64,000 nt of DNA from Janthinobacterium agaricidamnosum NBRC 102515 = DSM 9628 (GCF_000723165.1 NZ_HG322949.1:1850885-1914884); one strand, 5' to 3'. Shown: positions 25,498-34,427, counted from the first letter of the stretch. The notes: generated by a model from the sequence alone, not told the origin. Numbers and translations are program-made.

Positions 25498-26505
25498 ATG
25501 GACTTCCCTGCGAACCATCAAGCGCGGCGCCGCTTCCTGCGCAACGGCGGCGGCGTGGCCCTGGCCGCGCTGGCCGGCGGCTGGGGCGGTACCGCAACTG
25601 TAACAGCCGCCGCGGCCGATCCCGGATTGGCCAATACCGTGCTGCGGGTCGGCACCTATAAAGGCGGCGACTCCTATTATTTCGGCGAGGCGGGCGTCGC
25701 CGCGCTGCCGTATAAAAGCGCGATCGCCGAATTCGCGGCCGGCAACCTGATCGTCGAAGCGCTGGCGGCCGGTTCGCTCGATTGCGGCGGCATGAGTGAA
25801 ATTCCGCCGATCTTCGCCGCCGTTTCCGGCGCGCCGATGAAGGTGATCGCGGTGCTGCGCGGCGACGTCAACAACCAGGTGGTGCTGGTGCCGAAACAGT
25901 CCACCATCACCGACGCGGCCCAGTTCAAGGGCAAGCGCATCGGTTATGCGCGCTCGACCACGTCGCATTACTTCCTGCTGCAATTGTTGAAAGAGCGGGG
26001 ACTCACTTTCAAGGATATCGAGCCGGTGGCGCTGGCGCCGCAAGACGGCCTGGCGGCGTTCCAGAGCGGCCAGCTGGATGCGTGGGTGATTTACGGCCTG
26101 GTGGTGGAGCTGGCCAAGAGCCAGGGCGCGCGCGTGCTGCGCAGCGCCGACGGTTATTTGTCCGGCAATTATGTGATCAGCGCATCGACCAGGGCGATCG
26201 CCGATCCCTTGAAACACGCGGCGATCGGCGATTACCTGCAGCGTGTCGCCAAGGTTTACCAATGGATCAACGGTCACCCGCAAGAGTGGGCGGCCAAGAG
26301 CGGGCGCATCGCCGGGGTGCCGGCGCAACTGTTCCTGAACCAGGTCAAGGCGCGCAGCCAGCCCTACCAACTGGTGGCGGTGGATGACGCGGCGGTGCGC
26401 TCGCAGCAGCAGGTGGCCGACGTGTTTTCCCAGGCCGGCCTGCTGGTCCGCCGGGTCGACGTGACGCCGCTGTGGGACCGCAGTTTTGCGTCTTATTTAG
26501 CTTAA
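25498..26505 (+). CDS. Aliphatic-sulfonate-type ABC substrate-binding protein
   Basis: A 335-residue periplasmic binding protein of the SsuA/NrtA-like group. The N-terminus QARRRFLRNGGGVALAALAGG is a twin-arginine-type signal. The body has LRVGTYKGGDSYYFGEAG, a GSLDCGGMSEIPPIFAAVSG turn and LQLLKERGLTFKDIEPVALAP, matching sulfonate/taurine binding proteins. No permease is adjacent; the SsuB/SsuC pair 7.5 kb upstream is the obvious partner. It lies between exbD and a TonB-dependent receptor, linking outer-membrane and inner-membrane transport. Confidence 0.85.
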   Translation: MDFPANHQARRRFLRNGGGVALAALAGGWGGTATVTAAAADPGLANTVLRVGTYKGGDSYYFGEAGVAALPYKSAIAEFAAGNLIVEALAAGSLDCGGMSEIPPIFAAVSGAPMKVIAVLRGDVNNQVVLVPKQSTITDAAQFKGKRIGYARSTTSHYFLLQLLKERGLTFKDIEPVALAPQDGLAAFQSGQLDAWVIYGLVVELAKSQGARVLRSADGYLSGNYVISASTRAIADPLKHAAIGDYLQRVAKVYQWINGHPQEWAAKSGRIAGVPAQLFLNQVKARSQPYQLVAVDDAAVRSQQQVADVFSQAGLLVRRVDVTPLWDRSFASYLA

Positions 26506-26533
26506 TTAAATCAATAAAATAAAAGGATAGCCG

Positions 26534-29062
26534 ATGCATCAGTCTTACCAGCAGCCAGCCGCGCCCCGGCTGAATCAACTGTGCTTGAATCAACTTCCTC
26601 TCGCGCTACTGGCCTGCGGCCTGGCGGGCGGCGCCGCGACGGCGCAGACCCAGAACAGCATCGGACAAGTGCAGGACGTGGTGGTCACCACCGGCGTGCG
26701 CGGCGAACAGCGCACCGTCGCCGACAGCCCGGCGCCGATCGACGTCATCAACGGCGAACAGCTGGCGCATACCGGCCGCGCCGAATTGAGCGAAGCGCTG
26801 GCGCGCCTGCTGCCGTCGTTTAACTTCGGCACCAACCAGGCCGGCGTCAATTCGGTGGTGCGCCCGGTCAGCAACCGGGGCATGGGACCGGCCTACACGC
26901 TGGTGCTGGTCAACGGCAAGCGGCGCCATAACGCGGCCTTGCTGACCAATGGCGGCGGCGACACCAGCGGCGTCAACCCGGTCGACCTCGACACGATACC
27001 GCTCGGCGCGATCGACCATATCGAAGTGCTCAAGGATAGCGCCGCCGCCCAGTACGGCTCGGATGCGGTGGCCGGCGTGGTCAACGTGATCCTGAAAAAC
27101 GGCGACCATGGCGGCTCGGCGGCGGTCGGCAGCGGCCGCCTGAAGGAAGGCGACGGCAACCTGAACAATAGCAAGATCGAAGCCGACGCCGGCTTCAAGC
27201 TGGGCCAGGACGGCTTTGTGCACATCGCCGCCAATGCGCGCCAGCGCGGCCAGTCGTGGAATAACTTCAAGTCGACCAATCCGGTTAACTATTCGCCGGC
27301 CGGCAATCCGAAAAACGCCAGCTGGAACCGCGACGGCGCGCGCAACGGCGATCCCGGCATCGAAGCGTACAACGTCGCGTTCAACGCCGAACTGCCCTAT
27401 TCGGGCGACGTGACGCTGTACGCGTTCGGCACGGCCGGCACGCGCAATAGCATCGCCGGCAATAACTTCCGCCGCGCGAATGGCCTGGCGACGCTGGGGC
27501 AGTTGTTCCCGGACGGTTATTTCGCCGAAAATAATATGAGCGCCTACGACTTCCAGCTCAATGCCGGCGCGCGCGGCAAGAGCGCCGGCTGGCACTGGGA
27601 TGTTAGCACCGGCTACGGCAAGAACCGGGCGCGCCAGTACAGCAACCTGACCAGCAATCCCTCGCTGGGGCCAAGCTCGCCGACCCGTTTCGACAATCTC
27701 GCCACCTACCAGTTCGAACAGTGGACCACCAACCAGGATGTCACGCGGGCCTTCGACATCGGCTTGAACAAGCCGCTGCAATGGTCGTTCGGCGCCGAAC
27801 AGCGGCTGGAACGCTTCACCACTTATACCGGCCAGGCGCTGGGCTACATCAATGGCGGCTACATCTTCCAGCCGGGCGACCAGGAAGGCAATCCGAACCT
27901 CGGCAAGCCGGCCGCGGTCGGCGCGCAGGCGGGTGTGGCGCTGTCGCCGGCCGACGCCACGCGCGTGCCGCGCACCGTGCTGGCGCTGTATAACGACATC
28001 GGTTTTTATCCGACGGAAAACTGGTTTGCCGATGTCGCGGTGCGCGCCGAACATTACAACGACAGCGCCGGCAACACCGTCAGCGGCAAGTTCAATTCGC
28101 GCTACGACATCACGCCGCGCTTCGCGCTGCGCGGCACCGTCGGCAGCGGTTTCCGGGCGCCGTCGCTGACCCAGCTCGGTTACGCCCAGACCGACAACCG
28201 CACCAATATCAACCCGGTCACCGGCGAAGTCGCGCCCAGTTTATCGAAGTTGCTGCGCAACGATTCCACGCTGGCCCGGCAATTCGGCGCGCAAGACCTG
28301 ACGCCGGAAAAATCGACCAACTTCGGCCTCGGCCTGGTGTTCAAGGCCAGCGACGCCACCAATATCACGCTGGACGCTTACCAGGTGGCCGTCAAGGACC
28401 GCATCGTGCGCACCGGTTATATGTTCGGCCCGGCCTTCGCGCCGCTGCTGAAAGCGGCCGGCCTGACCGGCACCGAGTGGGTGCAATACTTCGCCAACGG
28501 CGTCGACACGCGCACCCGCGGCGCCGACCTGGTGGCCGACACCAGCAGCGATTACGGCACGGCCGGTCTGGTGCGCTGGGGCGCGGCGCTGAACTGGAAC
28601 CGCACCGCGCTGACCAGCGTCAAGGCCACCCCGGCCGGGATCACTGCGCTGGGACCGAACCCGGGCGGCACCCAGGTCTGGTTCGGTTATGCCGCCAGCG
28701 GCGGCATCGGCGACTTGACGGCCGCGCCGCGCACCAAGCTGATCCTGTCGGCGCGCTGGTTCATCGGCGATTTTGACGTTAACCTGCAAACCACGCGCTA
28801 CGATAAATCGACCTGGCAAACCACGGCCAACCGCGCCCAGGATTACCATTTCGGCGCCAAATGGCTGACCGACCTGGACCTCACCTACGCGCTCGGCAAG
28901 CACACCAGGCTGGTAGTGGGCGCGGCCAATCTGTTCAATGTCTTCCCCGACAAGAACGGCCCCGGCGATCCCAACACCGGTTCGTCCGGCTTCGTCTACG
29001 GCCCGTCGCCGTTCGCGCCGACCGGCGCCTTTTATTATGCGAAGGCCAGTTATGACTTTTAA
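26534..29062 (+). CDS. TonB-dependent outer-membrane receptor of the sulfur locus
   Basis: An 842-residue receptor. The signal peptide is followed by a TonB-box-like start of the plug (VQDVVVTTGVRGEQRTVADS) and plug motifs ELSEALARLLPSFNF and YTLVLVNGKRRHNAALL. The barrel ends in FYYAKASYDF with a C-terminal Phe. It shares the plug layout of the receptor at 13601. It is preceded by a sulfonate-type binding protein and overlaps a second binding protein gene by 11 bases, so it probably imports a sulfur-containing compound too large or scarce for porins. Ferric siderophore use is less likely here given the context. Confidence 0.87.
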   Translation: MHQSYQQPAAPRLNQLCLNQLPLALLACGLAGGAATAQTQNSIGQVQDVVVTTGVRGEQRTVADSPAPIDVINGEQLAHTGRAELSEALARLLPSFNFGTNQAGVNSVVRPVSNRGMGPAYTLVLVNGKRRHNAALLTNGGGDTSGVNPVDLDTIPLGAIDHIEVLKDSAAAQYGSDAVAGVVNVILKNGDHGGSAAVGSGRLKEGDGNLNNSKIEADAGFKLGQDGFVHIAANARQRGQSWNNFKSTNPVNYSPAGNPKNASWNRDGARNGDPGIEAYNVAFNAELPYSGDVTLYAFGTAGTRNSIAGNNFRRANGLATLGQLFPDGYFAENNMSAYDFQLNAGARGKSAGWHWDVSTGYGKNRARQYSNLTSNPSLGPSSPTRFDNLATYQFEQWTTNQDVTRAFDIGLNKPLQWSFGAEQRLERFTTYTGQALGYINGGYIFQPGDQEGNPNLGKPAAVGAQAGVALSPADATRVPRTVLALYNDIGFYPTENWFADVAVRAEHYNDSAGNTVSGKFNSRYDITPRFALRGTVGSGFRAPSLTQLGYAQTDNRTNINPVTGEVAPSLSKLLRNDSTLARQFGAQDLTPEKSTNFGLGLVFKASDATNITLDAYQVAVKDRIVRTGYMFGPAFAPLLKAAGLTGTEWVQYFANGVDTRTRGADLVADTSSDYGTAGLVRWGAALNWNRTALTSVKATPAGITALGPNPGGTQVWFGYAASGGIGDLTAAPRTKLILSARWFIGDFDVNLQTTRYDKSTWQTTANRAQDYHFGAKWLTDLDLTYALGKHTRLVVGAANLFNVFPDKNGPGDPNTGSSGFVYGPSPFAPTGAFYYAKASYDF

Positions 29063-30044
29063 TCCGCAACGCCGGCGCCTGCTGGGCGCGCTGCCGGCCG
29101 CCGCCTTGCTGGCCGCCTGCGGCGACCAGCTGGCCGGCTCCCCATCGGCCTCGGCTGCGGTCGATCTGTCAACAGTAAAACTGGTGCTGGGCGACCAGGT
29201 CAATTTGCTGCGCTCGAAGGCGGAAGCGGCCGGCGTGCTGGAAGGCGTGCCGTACCAGATCGAATGGGCCAGCTTCCAGGGCGCCGCGCCGCTGTTCGAG
29301 GCGGTCGTGTCGGGCGACGTCGATACCGCGATGGCGGCCGATACGCCAGCCTTGGCGGCGGCAGCCGGCGGCGCGCGCATCAAGGTGGTGGCGGCCAGCG
29401 TGACGTCGCCGGCCGGGGTGGCGATCCTGGTGCCGCCCGGTTCGAGCATCAAGACGGTGGCCGACTTGAAGGGCCGCTCGGTGATCGTCTCGTCGGCGCG
29501 CGGCAGCGTGGCCCATTATTTGCTGTTCGGCGCCCTGCGCGAAGCGGGCTTGCGGATCGACGACGTGACATCCGGCTTCATGCTGCCGGGCGATGCGGCG
29601 GTGGCGTTTTCCAGCGGCCGGATCGAAGCGTGGGCCACCTTCGGCACTTACCAGGCCAGCGCCGAACTGCGCGGCGCGCGCGTGCTGCGCGACGGCATCG
29701 GCATCAATTCCGGCATCGGCGTCATCACCGCATCGGACGCGGCGCTGGCCGATCCCGGCAAACGGGCCGCGCTGGCCGACGTGCTGCAGCGGCTGTCGCG
29801 CTCGAATACCTGGGCCAATGCCCATCCGGCGGAGTACGGCAAGGTATTCGAACGCATCACCAAATTGCCGCCGCAAGTCGTCAAGCTGGTGGTCGGCCGC
29901 GACCGGCCGCAATTGCGCGCGCCGGACCAGCACATCGTCACCCAATTGCAGCAAGTGGCCGACGCTTTTTATGACGCCAGATTATTCCCGCGCAGGGTCG
30001 ATGCGCGCACGCTGGTCGATGCCAGCCTGTTCCACACCACCTAG
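29052..30044 (+). CDS. Lipoprotein substrate-binding protein, sulfonate/nitrate type
   Basis: A 330-residue periplasmic binding lipoprotein. The start at 29052 overlaps the receptor stop by 11 bases; the signal QRRRLLGALPAAALLAAC ends in a lipobox with Cys near residue 22. The core shows a SsuA-like fold: VDLSTVKLVLGDQ, VVSGDVDTAMAADTPAL and GLRIDDVTSGFMLPGDAAVAF. It is the second binding protein in the locus while only one permease/ATPase pair is present, so the two may feed the same transporter with different ligands. A monooxygenase gene with a strong AGGAGG site follows. Confidence 0.82.
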   Translation: MTFNPQRRRLLGALPAAALLAACGDQLAGSPSASAAVDLSTVKLVLGDQVNLLRSKAEAAGVLEGVPYQIEWASFQGAAPLFEAVVSGDVDTAMAADTPALAAAAGGARIKVVAASVTSPAGVAILVPPGSSIKTVADLKGRSVIVSSARGSVAHYLLFGALREAGLRIDDVTSGFMLPGDAAVAFSSGRIEAWATFGTYQASAELRGARVLRDGIGINSGIGVITASDAALADPGKRAALADVLQRLSRSNTWANAHPAEYGKVFERITKLPPQVVKLVVGRDRPQLRAPDQHIVTQLQQVADAFYDARLFPRRVDARTLVDASLFHTT

Positions 30045-30053
30045 GAGGTTTTC

Positions 30054-31406
30054 ATGAGCACAGCGAAAAAACAATTAAAACTCGGCTTCATCCTGCATGG
30101 CGTCGGCCCCGGCTGGGGCGATTGGCGCCATCCGGACGCGCATCCGGGCGCCAGCACCGACATCGATTTTTATGTGCGCCAGGCCAGGCTGGCCGAAGCC
30201 GGCAAGTTCGATTTTGTGTTTGTCGCCGACAGCGTGCACATCACCGAAAAATCCAGTCCGCATTATTTGAACCGCTTCGAGCCGCTGACGATCTTGTCGG
30301 CGCTGGCGGCGGTCACCAGCCGCATCGGCCTGGTCGGCACGCTGACCGTCAGCTACAGCGAACCGTACACGGTGGCGCGCCAGTTCGCGTCGCTCGACCA
30401 TATCAGCCGTGGCCGCGCCGGCTGGAACGTGGTCACGTCGTGGCTGTCGGGCAGCGCCGAAAATTACGGCAAGCCGCAGCATCCGCCGCACGAGGTGCGC
30501 TACCGCATCGCCGCCGAACATGTGCAAACCGTGCAAGGCTTGTGGGATTCATGGGAAGACGATGCGCTGACCCACGACAAGGCCGGCGGCCAATTCTTCG
30601 ACCCGGCCAAGCTGCATGCCTTGCACCACCAGGGCGAATTCTTTTCGGTGCGCGGGCCGCTCAACATCAGCCGTTCGGGGCAGGGCCAGCCGGTGATCTT
30701 CCAGGCCGGCGCGTCGGAAGAGGGCCGCAATTTTTCGGCCCGTCATGCCGAGGCGTTTTTCACCGAAGGGTCGACGTTCGAATCGTCGCTGGCCTATTAC
30801 ACCGACATCAAGGCGCGCGCCGCCGCCTTTGGCCGCGCATCATCGCAACTGAGCGTGCTGCCGGCGCTGCGCGCGATTGTCGGCCGTACCGAGGAAGACG
30901 CGCAGCGGCTGTATCGCGAAGCGGTGGCGCTGGTGCGCATCGAAGACGCGCTGGTGGCGCTGGCCCGCTCGTTCAATGAACACGACCTGAGCCAGTATCC
31001 GCTCGACGCCCCGTTCCCCGATATCGCCGAATTCGGCGCGCAAAGCAACCGCAGCGCATCGGAACGCATCGTGCGCACCGCGCGCGATGAAAACCTGACG
31101 CTGCGCCAGACCGCGTTGCGCTACGCCAGCCCGCGCCAGGAATTCGTCGGCACCGGCGCGCAGGTGGCCGACGCGATCCAGCGCTGGTTCGACGGCGGCG
31201 CGGCCGACGGTTTTATCCTGTTCGAAGCGCTGCCTTACCAGCTCGACGCGTTTATCGGGCAGGTGGTGCCGGTGTTGCAGGAGCGTGGATTGTTCCGCCG
31301 CGACTATGACCATACTACGCTGCGCGGCCACCTCGGTTTGCCGGTGCCGGAAAACCGCAACACGGCGGCGCGCCGCCAGGCCGCCCAGGAGACGCGACAT
31401 GGCTGA
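30054..31406 (+). CDS. Flavin-dependent monooxygenase, NtaA/SnaA/DszA/DmoA type
   Basis: A 450-residue LLM-class monooxygenase of the long nitrilotriacetate-monooxygenase subgroup, which includes DszA (dibenzothiophene sulfone) and DmoA (dimethyl sulfide). Seen: LGFILHGVGPGWGDWRHP, VFVADSVHITEKS, a HISRGRAGWNVVTSWLSGSAENYG block near 110-135 and VIFQAGASEEGRNFSARHAEAFF near 215-235. An ideal ribosome site precedes the ATG. It needs reduced FMN from a partner not seen here. With SsuD it gives the locus two different C-S cleaving flavoenzymes. It overlaps the next gene by 8 bases. Confidence 0.86.
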   Translation: MSTAKKQLKLGFILHGVGPGWGDWRHPDAHPGASTDIDFYVRQARLAEAGKFDFVFVADSVHITEKSSPHYLNRFEPLTILSALAAVTSRIGLVGTLTVSYSEPYTVARQFASLDHISRGRAGWNVVTSWLSGSAENYGKPQHPPHEVRYRIAAEHVQTVQGLWDSWEDDALTHDKAGGQFFDPAKLHALHHQGEFFSVRGPLNISRSGQGQPVIFQAGASEEGRNFSARHAEAFFTEGSTFESSLAYYTDIKARAAAFGRASSQLSVLPALRAIVGRTEEDAQRLYREAVALVRIEDALVALARSFNEHDLSQYPLDAPFPDIAEFGAQSNRSASERIVRTARDENLTLRQTALRYASPRQEFVGTGAQVADAIQRWFDGGAADGFILFEALPYQLDAFIGQVVPVLQERGLFRRDYDHTTLRGHLGLPVPENRNTAARRQAAQETRHG

Positions 31407-31992
31407 CATCGATCGGCATGAGGAATTGCCGGCGCCGCTGCGCCGGCTGGTGGAGGGCTTTGACGACTTGCTGGGGCAGGGCGGCGGCGAGGCGCTGCTG
31501 GTCGAGCGCGGCGGCGCGCTGCTGCGCGAGCTGGTGGCGCGCGACGACTGGCTGCCGCCCGAGGCGGCGCTGCCCGATCCGCGGTTTTACCGCCAGTATT
31601 TGCTGTACCGCGATCCGCAGGCGCGTTTTTCGGTGGTCAGCTTCGTGTGGGGGCCGGGCCAGTCGACGCCGATCCATAACCACACGGTATGGGGCTTGAT
31701 CGGCTTGCTGCGCGGCGCGGAAATTTCGCAAGACTACCGCTACGGAGCCGACGGCGTGCTGGAACGCAGCGGCTTGCCGCAATTGCTGCACACCGGCAGC
31801 GTGGCGGCCGTCTCGCCAGCGCTGGGCGATATCCATCAAGTGTCCAACGCCTACGACGACCGCGTGTCGATCGGCGTGCATGTCTACGGCGCCGACATCG
31901 GCGCGCTGGACCGCTCGGTATTCACGCCGGACGGCGCGGTCAAGCCGTTCCGTTCCGGTTATGCCAATCTGGCCAATGCCGCTAACCTTTAG
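31399..31992 (+). CDS. Cysteine-dioxygenase-family cupin
   Basis: A 197-residue cupin of the cysteine dioxygenase type I family. The start at 31399 overlaps the monooxygenase stop by 8 bases. The iron-binding pair is in TPIHNHTVWGLIGLLRG (near residue 93) and a third His lies in DIHQVSN. The family oxidises thiols such as cysteine or mercapto-acids to sulfinates. In this locus it may oxidise a thiol product during sulfur-source breakdown. The rhodanese gene follows 16 bases later. Confidence 0.82.
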   Translation: MADIDRHEELPAPLRRLVEGFDDLLGQGGGEALLVERGGALLRELVARDDWLPPEAALPDPRFYRQYLLYRDPQARFSVVSFVWGPGQSTPIHNHTVWGLIGLLRGAEISQDYRYGADGVLERSGLPQLLHTGSVAAVSPALGDIHQVSNAYDDRVSIGVHVYGADIGALDRSVFTPDGAVKPFRSGYANLANAANL

Positions 31993-32008
31993 AACCGGAG
32001 CACACCCT

Positions 32009-33655
32009 ATGACCAGGAACCAGACCCACGCCGGCTTGCCGGTTTTTCCGCGCCGTTCTTACCAGCAAGTGCGCACCGCATTGCTGGCCGGGCGCGAAAT
32101 CGCGCTGCTCGACGTGCGCGAAGAAGATCCGCATGCCCAGGCTCATCCGCTGTTCGCCGCCAATCTGCCGCTGGGGCGGATTGAAATCGACGCCTACACC
32201 AGGCTGCCGCGGCGCGACGTGCCGATCGTCGTGCTGGACGGCGGCGAAGGCCTGGCGCTAACGGCCGCCGAGCGGCTGCGCCAGCTGGGTTATGCCGACG
32301 TATCGCTGCTGGACGGCGGTATCGACGGCTGGGCGGCGGCCGGCGGCGAATTGTTCCGCGACGTGAACGTACCCAGCAAGGCGTTCGGCGAACTGGTCGA
32401 GGAACAGCGCCACACGCCGTCGCTGTCGGCGCAGGAAGTGCAGGCGCTGATCGACGATCGGGCCGATATCGTCATCCTCGATGCGCGCCGTTATGACGAA
32501 TACCAGACCATGAGCATCCCCGGCAGCATCAGCGTGCCGGGCGCCGAGCTGGTGCTGCGCGCGCGCGAGCTGGCGCCGGATCCGGCCACCCGCGTGATCG
32601 TCAATTGCGCCGGCCGCACGCGCAGCATCATCGGCGCCCAGTCGCTGCTCAATGCCGGCTTGCCGAACCCGGTCGCGGCGCTGCGCAACGGCACCATCGG
32701 CTGGACGCTGGCCGGGCAAACGCTGCAGCACGGCCAGTCGCGCAGCTATCCGCCGGTATCCGACCAGCACCGGCAAACCTCGGCGGTTGCGGCGCGCCGG
32801 CTGGCCGAGCGGGCCGGCGTGCAGCATACCGGCTGGGCCGGGCTGGACGTCTTCAAGAACGACGCCGCGCGCACCACTTATTACCTGGACGTGCGCAGCC
32901 CGGCCGAATTCGCCCGGGGCCGCTTGCCGGGTTTCCGTTCGGCGCCCGGCGGCCAGCTGGTGCAGGAAACCGAGCAGTTCGGGCCGGTGCGCGGCGCGCG
33001 GTTTGTGCTGGCCGACGACGATGGCGTGCGCGCCAACATGAGCGCGTCGTGGCTGCGCCAGATGAACCATGAGGTGGTGGTGGTCGATGGCTTGACGGCC
33101 GCCGATTTTACGGTGACGCAGCCGTGGAGCGCGCCGCTGCCGCCGTTGCCGCAGGTCGAGCAAATCGGCGTGGCCCAGTTGTCGCAATGGCTGGCGGACG
33201 ATGCCGAGGGCACGGCGCTGCTGGACTTCACCAGCGGTATTAATTACACCAAGCGCCACGTCGCCGGCGCCTGGTTCGCGCTGCGCTCCGACTTGAAGGC
33301 GGCGCTGGCCAGGCTGCCGCCGGACACCACGCGCTATGTGCTCACTTGCGGCAGCGGCTTGCTGGCGCGTTTCGCGGCGCTCGACTTGCGCGCGCTGACC
33401 GCATTGCCGGTGGTGGTGCTGAGCGGCGGCACGGCGGCCTGGGCCGACGCCGGACTGGCGCTGGAATCCGGCCCGACCCGGCTGGCGTCGCCGCTGATCG
33501 ACCGCTACCGCCGGCCGTACGAAGGCACCGACAACCGCCAGGAAGCGATGCAGGCTTACCTGGATTGGGAATTCGGCCTAGTCGCGCAACTGGGGCGGGA
33601 TGGTACCCATGGCTTCAAGGTCTTGCTTGAGGATGGAATCCGGGCGCCAAAATAA
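32009..33655 (+). CDS. Four-domain rhodanese-like protein
   Basis: A 548-residue cytoplasmic protein made of four rhodanese-like domains (about 10-120, 130-235, 270-380, 390-490). The active-site loops differ: domain 2 has NCAGRTR and domain 4 has TCGSGLLA, both with the sulfur-carrying Cys, while domain 1 (LDGGEGL) and domain 3 (ADDDGVR) lack Cys. Rhodaneses move sulfane sulfur. Placement directly after a cysteine-dioxygenase-like gene suggests handling of persulfide or thiosulfate formed in the pathway. It is the last gene of the locus; the tRNA promoter starts 2 bases beyond it. Confidence 0.85.
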   Translation: MTRNQTHAGLPVFPRRSYQQVRTALLAGREIALLDVREEDPHAQAHPLFAANLPLGRIEIDAYTRLPRRDVPIVVLDGGEGLALTAAERLRQLGYADVSLLDGGIDGWAAAGGELFRDVNVPSKAFGELVEEQRHTPSLSAQEVQALIDDRADIVILDARRYDEYQTMSIPGSISVPGAELVLRARELAPDPATRVIVNCAGRTRSIIGAQSLLNAGLPNPVAALRNGTIGWTLAGQTLQHGQSRSYPPVSDQHRQTSAVAARRLAERAGVQHTGWAGLDVFKNDAARTTYYLDVRSPAEFARGRLPGFRSAPGGQLVQETEQFGPVRGARFVLADDDGVRANMSASWLRQMNHEVVVVDGLTAADFTVTQPWSAPLPPLPQVEQIGVAQLSQWLADDAEGTALLDFTSGINYTKRHVAGAWFALRSDLKAALARLPPDTTRYVLTCGSGLLARFAALDLRALTALPVVVLSGGTAAWADAGLALESGPTRLASPLIDRYRRPYEGTDNRQEAMQAYLDWEFGLVAQLGRDGTHGFKVLLEDGIRAPK

Positions 33656-33656
33656 G

Positions 33657-33686
33657 TTGGCAAAACCCGGGGCCGAATGCTACACT
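33657..33686 (+). promoter_or_regulatory. Promoter of the tRNA-Gly/tRNA-Cys operon
   Basis: TTGGCA (33657-33662) and TACACT (33681-33686) are 18 bases apart, with an extended -10 TGC just before. The bases around the expected start are a GC block (GCGCGCC), as in stringently controlled stable-RNA promoters. The mature tRNA begins 11 bases after the -10. Confidence 0.65.
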
Positions 33687-33696
33687 GCGCGCCTCC

Positions 33697-33772
33697 GCGG
33701 GAGTAGCTCAGTTGGTAGAGCGCAACCTTGCCAAGGTTGAGGTCGAGAGTTCGAGACTCTTCTCCCGCTCCA
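33697..33772 (+). tRNA. tRNA-Gly (anticodon GCC)
   Basis: A 76-base tRNA with acceptor stem GCGGGAG/CTCCCGC, D arm with AGCTCAGTTGGTAGAGC, anticodon loop TTGCCAA (GCC), T arm GAGAGTTCGAGACTCTT-like and an encoded CCA end. It is the first gene of a small tRNA cluster. Confidence 0.95.
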
Positions 33773-33848
33773 GTTTTAATCGGAAAGACTCATCAGTTTT
33801 TCCGGTCGTGACGAACGGCTGCCGCCGTTCGCTCACCGACATACCTCA

Positions 33849-33922
33849 GGCGAGGTAGCAAAGAGGTTATGCAGCGGCCTGCAAAGCCGTTTAGATGGGT
33901 TCGATTCCCGTCCTCGCCTCCA
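33849..33922 (+). tRNA. tRNA-Cys (anticodon GCA)
   Basis: A 74-base tRNA with acceptor stem GGCGAGG/CCTCGCC, anticodon loop CTGCAAA (GCA), T loop TTCGATT and an encoded CCA. It lies 76 bases after tRNA-Gly and probably shares its transcript. Confidence 0.95.
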
Positions 33923-33939
33923 GACAATCTGAACTCCAG

Positions 33940-34010
33940 GCCCGAGTAGCGCAGTTGGTAGAGCAAAACCTTACCAGGATTGAGGCCGAGAGTTCGGGAT
34001 TTTCCTACTA
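33940..34010 (+). pseudogene. Decayed tRNA copy (tRNA-Gly-like)
   Basis: This 71-base stretch follows tRNA-Gly almost base for base through the D arm (AGTTGGTAGAGC), the anticodon arm (AACCTTACCAGGATT, anticodon position now ACC) and the T arm (GAGAGTTCGGGAT). The 5' acceptor GCCCGAG finds no partner, because the 3' end is replaced by unrelated AT-rich sequence and there is no CCA. It is probably a broken tandem copy or a site where an element joined the tRNA cluster. The 5' GCCCG could alternatively come from a former tRNA-Leu. Confidence 0.7.
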
Positions 34011-34013
34011 CAT

Positions 34014-34427
34014 ACACTGATGATGTGGCATTCCGTGGCAAGAACGAGTTTGAGGCGTGTTTACTCTATTTGCGCGACTTCATAGTCGCACCTAGAAACG
34101 GCGCATCTCCCCGTAACGTAGTGGGGGAGCCGAACCGATCAGCAGAGCCGCGCGTTTTGAGCTTCATGAAATTTCTCCTGCCGAGATGGATTTTTTATAG
34201 ACCAAAGCCGGTAGAAGTCCTCTTGCGTGATAACGGTCTTGTTGCAGTTTGATTCATATGGAAGGCGAACAAGTGTGGAGAAACTCCAACTCATTGATTT
34301 ATAGGAAAGATTATTGCAAAATAGTGCGGATTTCGATGGATGGTTTTGCCTTTTGGTTCGGAAGACGTAGTGACAGCCGATCAAATCTTTTGTTCGGTCG
34401 GCGGCATCGCCTGCCTGGATTCACCGC
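34014..34427. other. AT-richer gene-free stretch at the island border
   Basis: About 410 bases with clearly lower GC than either side and no convincing gene. Short open frames (about 80-90 codons) on both strands lack ribosome sites and recognisable motifs. It begins where the broken tRNA loses its 3' end and stops at the end of the thioesterase gene. It is probably a remnant of foreign DNA or a decayed integration site. Confidence 0.55.

Noticed and set aside
33793..34252. Short open frames over the tRNA genes and the AT-rich border
   Set aside because: They overlap tRNAs or lack a ribosome site and any recognisable motif.
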